DNA of 39,865 bases. Source: CAZWUW01 sp964636895. Its GTDB lineage: Bacteria > Bacillota > Thermincolia > Thermincolales > CAZWUW01. Shown one piece after another: positions 9,035 to 17,709 of this stretch. Numbering within the stretch: position 1 is the first letter of the stretch; each line of letters opens with the position of its first letter. The position numbers were made by a program, and so were the translations under genes. The stretch covers positions 1-39,865 of the forward strand of contig CAZWUW010000016.1 of NCBI GenBank assembly GCA_964636895.1, in the 5' to 3' direction. The notes under the pieces are model-generated. The model worked only from the letters and a program-made list of their open reading frames with translations. It was not told the origin of the DNA and ran no database searches.

Positions 9035-9991
9035 ATGCGGGTGCAAAAATTGTTATTAATTCTGTTGTTAATTTTTATTATTACCGGCGCTATGTTAATC
9101 GGGACCTTGGATTACCGCTCCGGGCAGGCCGGTATGGCCTTATCAATACTGCCGGAAAAAGTAACCACCAAACCCCGTTATCTATTTACTGCCGGTGATC
9201 AAGGGCCGGGTATGTTAATTCAGCCTTCGGCTATAGCCGTTGACCAAAATGGGAAAATCTACGTTACCGATGCCGGTGCATTTAATGTGAAAATATATAC
9301 CTCCGGCGGCCGGTTTCTGACTAGCATTGGCCAAAAGGGTGCCGGCCGGGAAGGCTTTGGCTATCCTTACGGAATTGCGGTAATGAAGAACGGGGATATC
9401 ATGGTTGCAGATGTTGTAAACAAAAATGTACGGCTTTTTTCCGCAGCCGGGCAATACAAAAAGACCGTGCTTGATAAAAAAGATGGCCTCAAGCCCGGGG
9501 CTATGACCGAGCATGCAGGCAAAGTATACCTAGCCGACCTGGCCGGTAACCAGGTAGTGGTACTGGATGAACAGGGTAAAATCCTGCGTAAAATATCCCC
9601 GGCCGGCATGCCTTTGAGTTTTCCACAGGGGATAGCCGTTGATAAAAAAGGCCATATCTGGGTGGCTGACAGCGGCAACTTTGTGATTAAGGCCATAACT
9701 GACGAGGGGCAAGTGGCAGCGGTCATCCGAGAAGGGGAGAAGGGAGCAGCCTTTACTATGGTTAGGGGTGTAGCCCTGGATAACCTCGGCCGTTTGGCGA
9801 TATCTGACGTACTGGCACGCCAAGTTAGGTTTTTTTCACCTGAAGGAAAACAGCTTTTTACGCTGGACGGGACAAAAACACAAGCCGGTGCTTTTGTGTA
9901 TCCAGCTATGCTGGATATTGACGCTGCCGGCAGAATCTATATTGCCGACCGCGGTACGGGAAAAGTTACTGTATGGGGTTATCAAAAATAA
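9035..9991 (+). CDS. Membrane-anchored NHL-repeat beta-propeller protein 2
   Basis: 318 residues with an N-terminal membrane anchor (MRVQKLLLILLLIFIITGAM) and about five to six NHL repeats (for example AVDQNGKIYVTDAGAFNVKIY and AVDKKGHIWVADSGNFVIKAI). It is a paralogue in kind of the NHL protein at 6565 and stands directly before the 25-haem cytochrome gene. The frame also has ATGs at 9026 and 9029, but GGGAG touches those. The ATG at 9035 has proper spacing (9 bases) and gives a basic start before the hydrophobic stretch. The propeller probably sits outside the membrane as a partner of the cytochrome; this is inferred. Confidence 0.86.
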   Translation: MRVQKLLLILLLIFIITGAMLIGTLDYRSGQAGMALSILPEKVTTKPRYLFTAGDQGPGMLIQPSAIAVDQNGKIYVTDAGAFNVKIYTSGGRFLTSIGQKGAGREGFGYPYGIAVMKNGDIMVADVVNKNVRLFSAAGQYKKTVLDKKDGLKPGAMTEHAGKVYLADLAGNQVVVLDEQGKILRKISPAGMPLSFPQGIAVDKKGHIWVADSGNFVIKAITDEGQVAAVIREGEKGAAFTMVRGVALDNLGRLAISDVLARQVRFFSPEGKQLFTLDGTKTQAGAFVYPAMLDIDAAGRIYIADRGTGKVTVWGYQK

Positions 9992-10043
9992 GCTGGGATC
10001 GGCACTTGGGCGGCGGAGACTTTTGCTAAAGGAGATGATGCCT

Positions 10044-13000
10044 GTGAGACGAAAAATTACTACCGTGCTGATTTCCTTATTGATATTGGGAGGTCTTTTC
10101 GGTGTTTACTATATTGTTACCGCCGACAGTGCGCCGGTAGATGTGCTGACCGGGAACGGCCGGCTTGATAATACGACTCAGGTGAATACATTTACGCTGG
10201 CAAATACCACCGGCACGAGTACCTGGAGTTTGGATACCGGGAACAGATTTGCCGGCAGCGGTTCCGGGCGGCTGCAGTCGCCACAGGGAAACGGCATTAA
10301 TTTTAACGGCTATGTTTATTACCGATTTACAACGAACAAGCTTCCGCAGTCGGCAACCTTGGACCTGGCTTACAGAAAAACCTGGACCGGTGCCCAGCCA
10401 GTTGCCGGCAACTGGAATGTGACCGCCGAAATATGGGAGGTAGGCGGCGCTGCACCACTACAGGCTTTTACAATTAATAACGGTACCGCTAATGTTAGTT
10501 TTGTCGCTTTGGCGACCCAAAATGTTACAGCCATTACTAAGATGAACACGCAATACGAACTGCGCTTAAAGCAGCAGGGCAGCACTGGCGCCAGCAGTAC
10601 CGGCCGGTTAACGGCCTGGTTTGACGAAGTCCGGTTGACGGTGGCTTATGATGAGCTGGCTCCTGCGCCGGTTTCTGTCACATCCGTGACCGACACGGCG
10701 GTAGATGTTGTATTTAACGAAGCATTGGAAAAGGTTTCTGCTGAAAATATTGCTAACTATAATATCAGCCCGGTGCTGGCTATTAGCGGAGCGCTATTGC
10801 AGCCGGACGGAAAAACGGTGCGGTTAACAACCGCCCGCCAAGTTAAGGGGACGCAGTATACTGTTGCCGTGAACGGGGTCAAAGATGTTTCCGGCAATGT
10901 CATGACTGCGGCGCAAACTGTTCTTTTTACCGGTATTGACTCTACACCACCGCTGGTTTCTGGGGCTGCCCCGATAAACAATACCACCGTGGATGTTAGC
11001 TTTAATGAGCAGGTAGACTGGGCTACCGCCCAGAATGTGGCCAACTACGCCATTAATCCGGCTATATCTGTTACTGCAGCTGCATTGCAGGCGGATAACA
11101 GGACAATCAGGCTTACTACTTCGCCTCAGGCCGGGGGGGTCAATTATACAATAACTGTTACCGGAGTTAAGGATACTGCTGGAAATCTGATTGCCGGCAA
11201 TAATACCGCTGTTTACGCCGGTACACCGCCGCTGGATACACTGCCACCGGCATTGTTATCAGCAACCGGGGTGAACAATACAACAGTGGATGTGGTTTTT
11301 AGCGAAAGGATAGAAAGTGCTACTGCCGGTAACGCGGCTAACTATACTGTTAACCCGGCGCTGGCTGTTAGCGCTGCCGCGCTGCAGGCGGACGGTAAAA
11401 CGGTGCGCCTGACCACAGGTGCCCAAACGGAAGGCACCGCTTATACGGTGACGGTTAACAATGTGTGGGATATTTCCGGCAATCCCGTCGGTGCGAATAA
11501 TTCCGCCGGCTTTACCGGTATTGCGCCGCCGGATACCACACCGCCCACGGCGGTATCAGTCAAATCTGTCAATAATACTACGGCTGAATTGGTGTTTAGT
11601 GAACCGCTTGATGTTGACACCGCTCAGAATGCAGCTAATTATGCCCTTACTCCGGCGCTCGCCGTAACCACGGCCACTTTGCAGGCCGATGGCAAGACCG
11701 TACGGCTGACCACTGCCGGTCAGGCCGGGGGCACCGGTTATCAGGTTACCGTTACCAATGTCCGGGATATGGCTGGCAATCTTATTGGCGCCGGCAGTGT
11801 ATCTTTTACCGGTACTGCGCCTGATGCCGCTCCGCCTGTATTGACTGCCGCTACCGCGGTCGGCGCCACCCGCTTGGAAGTGGTATTCAGTGAAGAGGTG
11901 GAACCGTTAAGTGCCCTGAAAACGATTAATTATAATACTGATCCACAGTTGACTATCAGTGATGCGGTAATCCAGCCGGACGGCCGGACCGTTCGCCTGA
12001 CTACCGGTTTACAGGCCGTAAACACGACTTATAGTCTTACCGTTACCAATGTCCGGGACTTGGCCGGTAATCCGATTGGCGCCGGCAATACAATAACTTT
12101 CAACGGTTCCAATATTGTTATGCAAAGTCCTCACGGCAGTTATCTGGATGCCACCGACCAATGTGCCAAATGCCATACTACCCATAACGGCCAAGGGGTT
12201 AGTCTGATTACCCAGCAAACTGTTTCTAAACTCTGTTACTTGTGTCACGATGCCGCAGGGCAGAGCAATTTTGATGTAGCCTCGCAGTTTGGCAAGAGCA
12301 CTCCTTTTGCCACTTCCCGGCATCCGGTGCCGGATGGCGGTCAGCAGTGCACGGACTGCCATAATCCCCACGATGGCGGGAAGGATGTTAGCGGTGCTAG
12401 TATCCACTGGCCGCGCCTGCTGCAAAACAAGGTGGATAAAAATATTCACAGCGGCAATCAGTTCTGCCTGGACTGCCATCAAACCGCGCAGGGAGGGACA
12501 AGGCCTATCAATGCCGCGTCTTTTCCGGCGGACGGCACAGGCCATAATAACAGTTCATATACCATTAACGGTATTCAGCCGTTTAACCCGGCTTCCGGCA
12601 CCAATATCCGCTGTATGGGCTGCCATGAGCAGCACGGCAGCGGTGTCGGGCCGCTGCTGCGGGTGAACCCCAACCAAGATGGTGATAAAGCTGATGGCAA
12701 CAATAAGGGTTTTTGTTTTGAATGTCATGTCGGTGGCAGTGCTGACGACCGTTATAAAGGAAAAGCCGTGTATGAAAGTGTATATACCAAACACAACCAA
12801 CAGGTCAGCAATAAGACCAATGTAAATTTCCCCGGGATGACCGGGCAGGCCGGGCAGTGCGCCAATTGTCACGACCCGCACGGGACGGGTAACGGTACTT
12901 CCAAGGTAGTCATGAAGACCCAGCGGGGAGTTTATAACGATGGCAAGACTAGTTACACGGCGGCTGATTTTGACCTGTGTTTCCGGTGTCATAATAGTAC

Positions 13001-15449
13001 CAGTAAAGATAAATCCTATGATGTGCAGAGTGATTATAATGATATCAAGGGCGGACACCGTATCAAGACTGCCGGGGGCAATCTGGCCGTGGGTTCGCCG
13101 CTGCCCTGTGAAGCCTGTCATGAGCTGCATGGTTCAGCCAATGGTAATAAGTATGCTTTAAAAGACAGCCTGGGCAGCAACCTTGGTGACGGCCGTAACG
13201 AATGCCTGGCCTGCCACCAGAGCGGGGCAACCGTAGAAGGCTTGACAATGTCGGCACCGCCCGCCGTTGTTGACGAGCATAATGGTGGAAATACCCGCTG
13301 CCTGGATTGTCATGGCAAACCGCATAAGGTTAACAGGGGGATTTCCGAGGGTGGTGTAGACTGCCTTAGTTGTCATAAACCCATTGCGACGGCCATGAAA
13401 TCCACTAATGGGTATCATCATTTAATATCAGGCACAGAACCCGATTATACCCCTGCCGACGGCAAGAACTGTCTTACCTGTCACGTGGACCATAATAAAT
13501 TTAATAATCAAAAGGCTTATAATCTGAAAGCCAACTATCTGGAGTCCTTCCTTAGCGATGATACTTTGCCGGGGCAAAACACTGATTTTAACGGCGCCGA
13601 TACTGCCAACGGCGGATTGTGTATGTCCTGTCACAAGACCGGACAGCTAAAATCATATGCCCGGGCAGACGGAAGCACGTCCACACCGCCTATATCCATC
13701 AGTGGTTACGCCAATTCGGCGCACAACTATGTGGCTCAGTCGATATTTGGCGATGCCACCATCTTTCAGGCCAATTGTGCCAAGTGTCATAATGATGATA
13801 TGACGAAGACTAAACAGTCTTCAGTCAATAAGTTTGGCACGCATGATTCCGGTTATCAGCGGATATTGACCCCGTTTGGCGATGCTAACTTGGTTGACCC
13901 TTTAAAACAGCAATTGTGTTTTAAGTGCCATACGGTCACCGGTGACCCGTATGGGACGGTAATGGGAGCAGCGGCCAAGGATATTGCCGCCCAGTTTGCC
14001 AGGGCAGCTACCCATAACCTAAACGGCGCCGGTGGCAGCCAATTAACCTGTGTCAATTGCCATGGGCCGCACAGTGTCAGCAAAAATCCGTTTAGTGCCG
14101 GGTTAAGCAATTCCGATATTTCTGACCCGGACAATATCCTGAATCCTTTTACTATGGCCAATGGCGACATTTCAGATTTTTGTCTGAAATGTCACGACGG
14201 CAATACGCCGGTGGCAATCAATAACGGCACATCATTTGTGCCCTATAGTGTCGTCTTTCCTAATAAAAACTTTACCACTAACGGCGGCGGTTGGAATAAG
14301 AGCGCCTTCGGCGGTGCGCTGCATCATGGCGGGGCCAGCCTGCAGTGCATCGACTGCCACGAAAAACATGGTTCCCAATACCCGAACCTGTTGAAATATG
14401 CCGAAGATACCGATACGGTAAATGGCAACTGTCTCCGATGTCATGGGGGTGCTGCCGGCTCACCGGCCAATGCACCCAATGTCAAGCCGGACCTGACCCG
14501 TACCGGCAGCCCGTCGACGGACCGTTACCGGCACCCGACCCTGTTTAAGTCCGGGCAGCACAGCAATACGGAGGATTATGCCAATAAACCCTTGGCCGAG
14601 CGCCATGCGGAATGCACCGATTGCCATGACCCGCACGCTGAGGACAATACTCCGGCCAACGCGCCATTTGCCCCGGGACCGCTCAAGAACGTCAGCGGGG
14701 TTGGGATGACTTATGGCACTACGCCGTGGACTGCGCCCACTTTTTCTTTTAAGCCAGCTATCACTTACCAATATGAGCTTTGTATTAAATGCCATTCCTC
14801 CTATAGTTGGGGCAACACTCCGCCCACGCCGGCCGGCAGTATTACCCAGACTGATACGGCCGTGGAGTTTAATCCCAATAACCCGTCTTATCATGCGGTA
14901 GTTGGTCCCAGTAAGACCAATTTCGGCAAGTACGCTACAGACAGTGCCGGCCGAACCTGGACCAAAACAGACCGGCTTTATTGTGAAGACTGCCATAGCA
15001 GCGGCGCCTCCAATGTCAAAGGACCTCACGGGTCAAACTACTGGTATATTTTAAAAGGGCCTTGGACTAGAAATACCGGTGCTGAAGGAATTGGCGGCAC
15101 AGGCAGTGCAAATACGCAAAGCCACCTTTGTTTTCAGTGTCATGACTATAATTTTTACGCCTCAGGCGCCGACAGAGGCAGTGCCGCTAACAGGTCCGCC
15201 TTTTCCGGAGGTGGTGATTATAACATGCACGCCGAGCATAGTGGACGAGGCTGTACTTCCTGCCACAGCGCCGTACCCCACGGTTGGAAAAAACGTTCCA
15301 TGCTAACTGAAACTAACGACCCGGCACCTTACAGGGACGGGTCCTGGCTGGAAATAACCACCTGGCAGCCGCAGGGCCAATGGACACAGAACAGTTGTAA
15401 TCATGGTGCCTTAAGATACGGGCCCAATGCCGGGCAGTCCTGCGGATAG
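10044..15449 (+). CDS. Giant 25-haem c-type cytochrome with five Ig-like repeats
   Basis: About 1801 residues. Order: N-terminal export/anchor segment (about 5-27); a beta-rich domain (about 40-200); five tandem Ig-like (SbsA/Big_5-type) repeats of about 95 residues (about 206-695), each with a pattern like VNNTTVDVVFSE...ANY...ALQADGKTVRLTT...G...TVTVxNVxDxxGN; then 25 CXXCH motifs between about 707 and 1741 (first CAKCH, last CTSCH). I saw no SLH domain, LPXTG motif or C-terminal anchor; the protein ends in a short tail with two more Cys. The frame is open from 9888, inside the NHL gene, but the GTG at 10044 has AAAGGAGA 8 bases upstream and gives a proper signal start; the ATG at 10035 is the alternative. 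It is probably an extracellular electron conduit, inferred from haem number and domain layout. Confidence 0.93.
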   Translation: MRRKITTVLISLLILGGLFGVYYIVTADSAPVDVLTGNGRLDNTTQVNTFTLANTTGTSTWSLDTGNRFAGSGSGRLQSPQGNGINFNGYVYYRFTTNKLPQSATLDLAYRKTWTGAQPVAGNWNVTAEIWEVGGAAPLQAFTINNGTANVSFVALATQNVTAITKMNTQYELRLKQQGSTGASSTGRLTAWFDEVRLTVAYDELAPAPVSVTSVTDTAVDVVFNEALEKVSAENIANYNISPVLAISGALLQPDGKTVRLTTARQVKGTQYTVAVNGVKDVSGNVMTAAQTVLFTGIDSTPPLVSGAAPINNTTVDVSFNEQVDWATAQNVANYAINPAISVTAAALQADNRTIRLTTSPQAGGVNYTITVTGVKDTAGNLIAGNNTAVYAGTPPLDTLPPALLSATGVNNTTVDVVFSERIESATAGNAANYTVNPALAVSAAALQADGKTVRLTTGAQTEGTAYTVTVNNVWDISGNPVGANNSAGFTGIAPPDTTPPTAVSVKSVNNTTAELVFSEPLDVDTAQNAANYALTPALAVTTATLQADGKTVRLTTAGQAGGTGYQVTVTNVRDMAGNLIGAGSVSFTGTAPDAAPPVLTAATAVGATRLEVVFSEEVEPLSALKTINYNTDPQLTISDAVIQPDGRTVRLTTGLQAVNTTYSLTVTNVRDLAGNPIGAGNTITFNGSNIVMQSPHGSYLDATDQCAKCHTTHNGQGVSLITQQTVSKLCYLCHDAAGQSNFDVASQFGKSTPFATSRHPVPDGGQQCTDCHNPHDGGKDVSGASIHWPRLLQNKVDKNIHSGNQFCLDCHQTAQGGTRPINAASFPADGTGHNNSSYTINGIQPFNPASGTNIRCMGCHEQHGSGVGPLLRVNPNQDGDKADGNNKGFCFECHVGGSADDRYKGKAVYESVYTKHNQQVSNKTNVNFPGMTGQAGQCANCHDPHGTGNGTSKVVMKTQRGVYNDGKTSYTAADFDLCFRCHNSTSKDKSYDVQSDYNDIKGGHRIKTAGGNLAVGSPLPCEACHELHGSANGNKYALKDSLGSNLGDGRNECLACHQSGATVEGLTMSAPPAVVDEHNGGNTRCLDCHGKPHKVNRGISEGGVDCLSCHKPIATAMKSTNGYHHLISGTEPDYTPADGKNCLTCHVDHNKFNNQKAYNLKANYLESFLSDDTLPGQNTDFNGADTANGGLCMSCHKTGQLKSYARADGSTSTPPISISGYANSAHNYVAQSIFGDATIFQANCAKCHNDDMTKTKQSSVNKFGTHDSGYQRILTPFGDANLVDPLKQQLCFKCHTVTGDPYGTVMGAAAKDIAAQFARAATHNLNGAGGSQLTCVNCHGPHSVSKNPFSAGLSNSDISDPDNILNPFTMANGDISDFCLKCHDGNTPVAINNGTSFVPYSVVFPNKNFTTNGGGWNKSAFGGALHHGGASLQCIDCHEKHGSQYPNLLKYAEDTDTVNGNCLRCHGGAAGSPANAPNVKPDLTRTGSPSTDRYRHPTLFKSGQHSNTEDYANKPLAERHAECTDCHDPHAEDNTPANAPFAPGPLKNVSGVGMTYGTTPWTAPTFSFKPAITYQYELCIKCHSSYSWGNTPPTPAGSITQTDTAVEFNPNNPSYHAVVGPSKTNFGKYATDSAGRTWTKTDRLYCEDCHSSGASNVKGPHGSNYWYILKGPWTRNTGAEGIGGTGSANTQSHLCFQCHDYNFYASGADRGSAANRSAFSGGGDYNMHAEHSGRGCTSCHSAVPHGWKKRSMLTETNDPAPYRDGSWLEITTWQPQGQWTQNSCNHGALRYGPNAGQSCG

Positions 15450-15455
15450 ATTGCA

Positions 15456-15492
15456 ATAGTCAAGGCTTGCCACAAGCCTTGACTATTTTTTT
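15456..15492 (+). terminator. Strong terminator after the 25-haem cytochrome gene
   Basis: A perfect 14-bp stem (ATAGTCAAGGCTTG/CAAGCCTTGACTAT) with a 3-base loop and a run of seven T, six bases after the stop. It ends the NHL-cytochrome unit. Confidence 0.93.
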
Positions 15493-15534
15493 GCACCATA
15501 GGAAAGGATATCTTTGTTTTTCATTGCCTGGTAT

Positions 15535-15576
15535 AAAAAAGGCTAACTAGGCGCTTCGCGCCAGCGAAGCCTTTTT
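15535..15576. terminator. Second, A/T-flanked hairpin (possibly bidirectional)
   Basis: AAAAAGGC at the left pairs with GCCTTTTT at the right. Inside, CTTCGC/GCGAAG or GGCGC/GCGCC can pair instead. A tracts on one side and T tracts on the other allow termination in both directions. It insulates the cytochrome unit from resB copy 2. Confidence 0.6.
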
Positions 15577-15651
15577 AATATTAAGGCAAATGAACGGCTA
15601 GCCGCAGTTATTTTTGGACAAGATAATTTAAACTGACATAAGAGTGATTAT

Positions 15652-16782
15652 ATGCAAACCTTAAATAAGCTCTGGCAATTGTTATCATCTACCCGGCTGG
15701 CCCTTTATCTGCTTAGCGCCATTACTATGGCGGCGGCGGCCGGCATGCTGGTCAAAATTGCCAAGGGGCCGCTAGCCTACTGGTATCTTGGGATACCGGT
15801 GATTAATAAGCTGGGTCTGCAAAATGTTTTTGCTACCAGGTGGTTCCTGGCATTAAGCCTGGTTTTTTTGGTCAATACAACTGTTTGTACGATTAATCAG
15901 GTGTTTAAAGCCCGCAGACTGCACGCAGCGGCCGGCAAACGGCGGCCGCCGGTCAGTATCTGGGCATCCCCAATCTTTCATATGGGATTGATTATTACTG
16001 TTCTGGGAGCTTTAATCAGTCAGGGGACCAGAATGTCCGGCAAATTTATCATTACGGCAGGTCAGATTTTTAACGACAGGCATCAAAATTATGTAACTCT
16101 TAATGAAGGGCCTCTTTTTGACGAAGACCACGGTGCTTTTCAGGTTGCTTTAGAAAAAGTTATTTTGGGTTATTCACCGCAGGGATTGCCGGACACTATA
16201 AGCAGCAGGTTAACAGTACTGAAAAACGGTATGACGGTTAAAATCGGGGAAATAAATTTCAACAAACCACTGACTTCGGGCAATCTGAAGTTTTATCAGT
16301 ACAGCCAATTTGGCTATGCCACCGGAATCCGCGTGCTGGACAGGAACGATTATGAAATAGGCAGGTTTCGTACAGTGCTGGAAACTAAATATAAACCGTC
16401 CGCTTATGAATTTACCGGTAAGTTCGCCATCCCGGGAACGGGAGATGTAGCGGAGGCCAGGTTTTATCCGGCCATAGACCCCGCTACGCGGATACCCCGG
16501 CAGAAAACATATAAGCCTGATTATCCAGGCCTTGCACTTACAGTGCAGCGAGACGGCCAAAGAATTTTTCAGGGCATGCTGAGTAAAGGCAGTCCGGTTA
16601 CTGTCGGGGAATACCGTTTGGTTTTTGACCATTATCTGCTCTGGTCGGGTATTACTGTTGTACGTGACCCTGGCCTTTATGTGATTTATACCGGATTTTG
16701 GATTGCCGTGGCCGGACTGGGACTTATGTATATCGCTAACCCCCAAATGCTTATCCGGAAAGGAGGAAAAAAAGGTGATTAA
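15652..16782 (+). CDS. resB: Cytochrome c biogenesis protein ResB/CcsB, copy 2 (short form)
   Basis: 376 residues, shorter than copies 1 (469) and 3 (462). Layout is as in ResB: membrane segments near 12-35 and 66-85, a third near 105-125 (FHMGLIITVLGALISQG), an external domain, and a last membrane segment near 345-365. It lacks the KHRWG-type stretch seen before the third helix in the other copies. It would work with CcsA copy 2 in haem attachment. The ribosome binding site is weak (AAGAGTG). The 3' end overlaps the next start by 8 bp, so the pair is translationally coupled. Its place after the giant cytochrome gene suggests a dedicated maturation set, which is inferred. Confidence 0.87.
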   Translation: MQTLNKLWQLLSSTRLALYLLSAITMAAAAGMLVKIAKGPLAYWYLGIPVINKLGLQNVFATRWFLALSLVFLVNTTVCTINQVFKARRLHAAAGKRRPPVSIWASPIFHMGLIITVLGALISQGTRMSGKFIITAGQIFNDRHQNYVTLNEGPLFDEDHGAFQVALEKVILGYSPQGLPDTISSRLTVLKNGMTVKIGEINFNKPLTSGNLKFYQYSQFGYATGIRVLDRNDYEIGRFRTVLETKYKPSAYEFTGKFAIPGTGDVAEARFYPAIDPATRIPRQKTYKPDYPGLALTVQRDGQRIFQGMLSKGSPVTVGEYRLVFDHYLLWSGITVVRDPGLYVIYTGFWIAVAGLGLMYIANPQMLIRKGGKKGD

Positions 16783-17608
16783 CATAGAAATAATTTTGCA
16801 CTGGGCGGCAGTAGTTATCTATATTGTCAGCGCCGTGTTGTTTCTTTACAGCTTTGCTTTCCATAAGCCGGAATATATGCGGTGGGGCAGTATCGCTGCG
16901 TTTATCGGTTTATTACCGCACTCCGGGGCGCTGGCTTTGCGCTGGGTAGCAGCCGGGCACGGTCCTTACCTGCGGGTTTATGAGGTTTATTCCTCCGATG
17001 TCTGGATTGCGGTGGTTATGTTTCTTTTGCTGCAAAAGTGGCGGCCCGCTATCCGACCGGTGGGGACAGTAGTAATGCCGGTATCTTTTTTGATGATTGG
17101 CATGGCGGTAATGTCATCACCGGAAATCAGGCCGCTGCCCGGTACTTTTAAGACCATTTGGCTGCTGGTGCATATCTTTTTTGCCAAGGTGGCTTTTGGT
17201 TCGCTGCTTTTGGGAACAGGGCTGGCAGCGTTATATTTGCTTAAGCAGCGGTCCGTGATAGCGGTGCGGTCAGGGTCGGTTCAGCGTCTGCTAGAGGGCA
17301 GTTTTCTTGATGAAGCCAGTTATAATCTGACCGGTTTTGGTTTTTTGATGCTGGGTATCATGATTGTTTCCGGGGCTATTTGGGCAAATAATGCCTGGGG
17401 CGCTTACTGGACCTGGGATCCGGTGGAAACCTGGTCCCTGATATCATGGCTGGTTTATGGTATTTACTTGCACCTGCGCCGGACCCGGGGCTGGCGGGGG
17501 CACAGGGCGGCCTGGTTTTCCGTTTTTGCAATGATTATATTGGCATTTGCACTGTTTGGCATGGGATATTTTTATCCCAGTCAACATTCGCCATATATAA
17601 GTGGCTGA
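16775..17608 (+). CDS. ccsA: Cytochrome c biogenesis protein CcsA/ResC, copy 2
   Basis: 277-residue integral membrane haem-handling protein. The WWD signature WGAYWTWDPVETW is followed by SLISWLVYGIYLHLRR. The GTG at 16775 is the likely start: GGAAAGGAGG ends 8 bases upstream, and it overlaps the end of resB copy 2 by 8 bp. Compared with copies 1 and 3, the signature reads W-T-W in place of W-G/S-W. It forms the CcsBA complex with its neighbour. Confidence 0.92.
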   Translation: MINIEIILHWAAVVIYIVSAVLFLYSFAFHKPEYMRWGSIAAFIGLLPHSGALALRWVAAGHGPYLRVYEVYSSDVWIAVVMFLLLQKWRPAIRPVGTVVMPVSFLMIGMAVMSSPEIRPLPGTFKTIWLLVHIFFAKVAFGSLLLGTGLAALYLLKQRSVIAVRSGSVQRLLEGSFLDEASYNLTGFGFLMLGIMIVSGAIWANNAWGAYWTWDPVETWSLISWLVYGIYLHLRRTRGWRGHRAAWFSVFAMIILAFALFGMGYFYPSQHSPYISG

Positions 17609-17609
17609 G

Positions 17610-17619
17610 TTCGACAAAA
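17610..17619. promoter_or_regulatory. Spo0A-box-like site upstream of resB copy 3
   Basis: TTCGACAAAA is the reverse complement of the TTTTGTCGAA form of the Spo0A box. It lies 5 bases before the -35 of the promoter proposed at 17625. A 7-mer of this kind is expected several times by chance in 40 kb, so this is a candidate only. Confidence 0.3.
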
Positions 17620-17624
17620 TATAT

Positions 17625-17654
17625 TTGTGGTTTGCCATGATTTTGCCATATAAT
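17625..17654 (+). promoter_or_regulatory. Candidate sigma-A promoter for resB copy 3
   Basis: TTGTGG, an 18-base spacer and TATAAT, 55 bases before the ATG at 17710. The -10 is perfect and the -35 weak. It would allow the third CcsBA pair to be expressed separately from copy 2. Confidence 0.5.
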
Positions 17655-17709
17655 AATGTTATGCTTTTCACGGACAAGAATACCCAACGTTGTGAAAGGA
17701 AGTGAATTA

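Noticed and set aside
9888..10043. In-frame upstream extension of the giant cytochrome into the NHL gene
   Set aside because: It overlaps a well supported gene, and the signal-type N terminus with a ribosome binding site begins at 10044 (or 10035).
12009..15029. Long minus-strand frames (up to 191 residues) inside the 25-haem cytochrome gene
   Set aside because: All are antisense shadows of a GC-biased coding sequence full of TGCCAC/TGTCAT motifs; no start signals.
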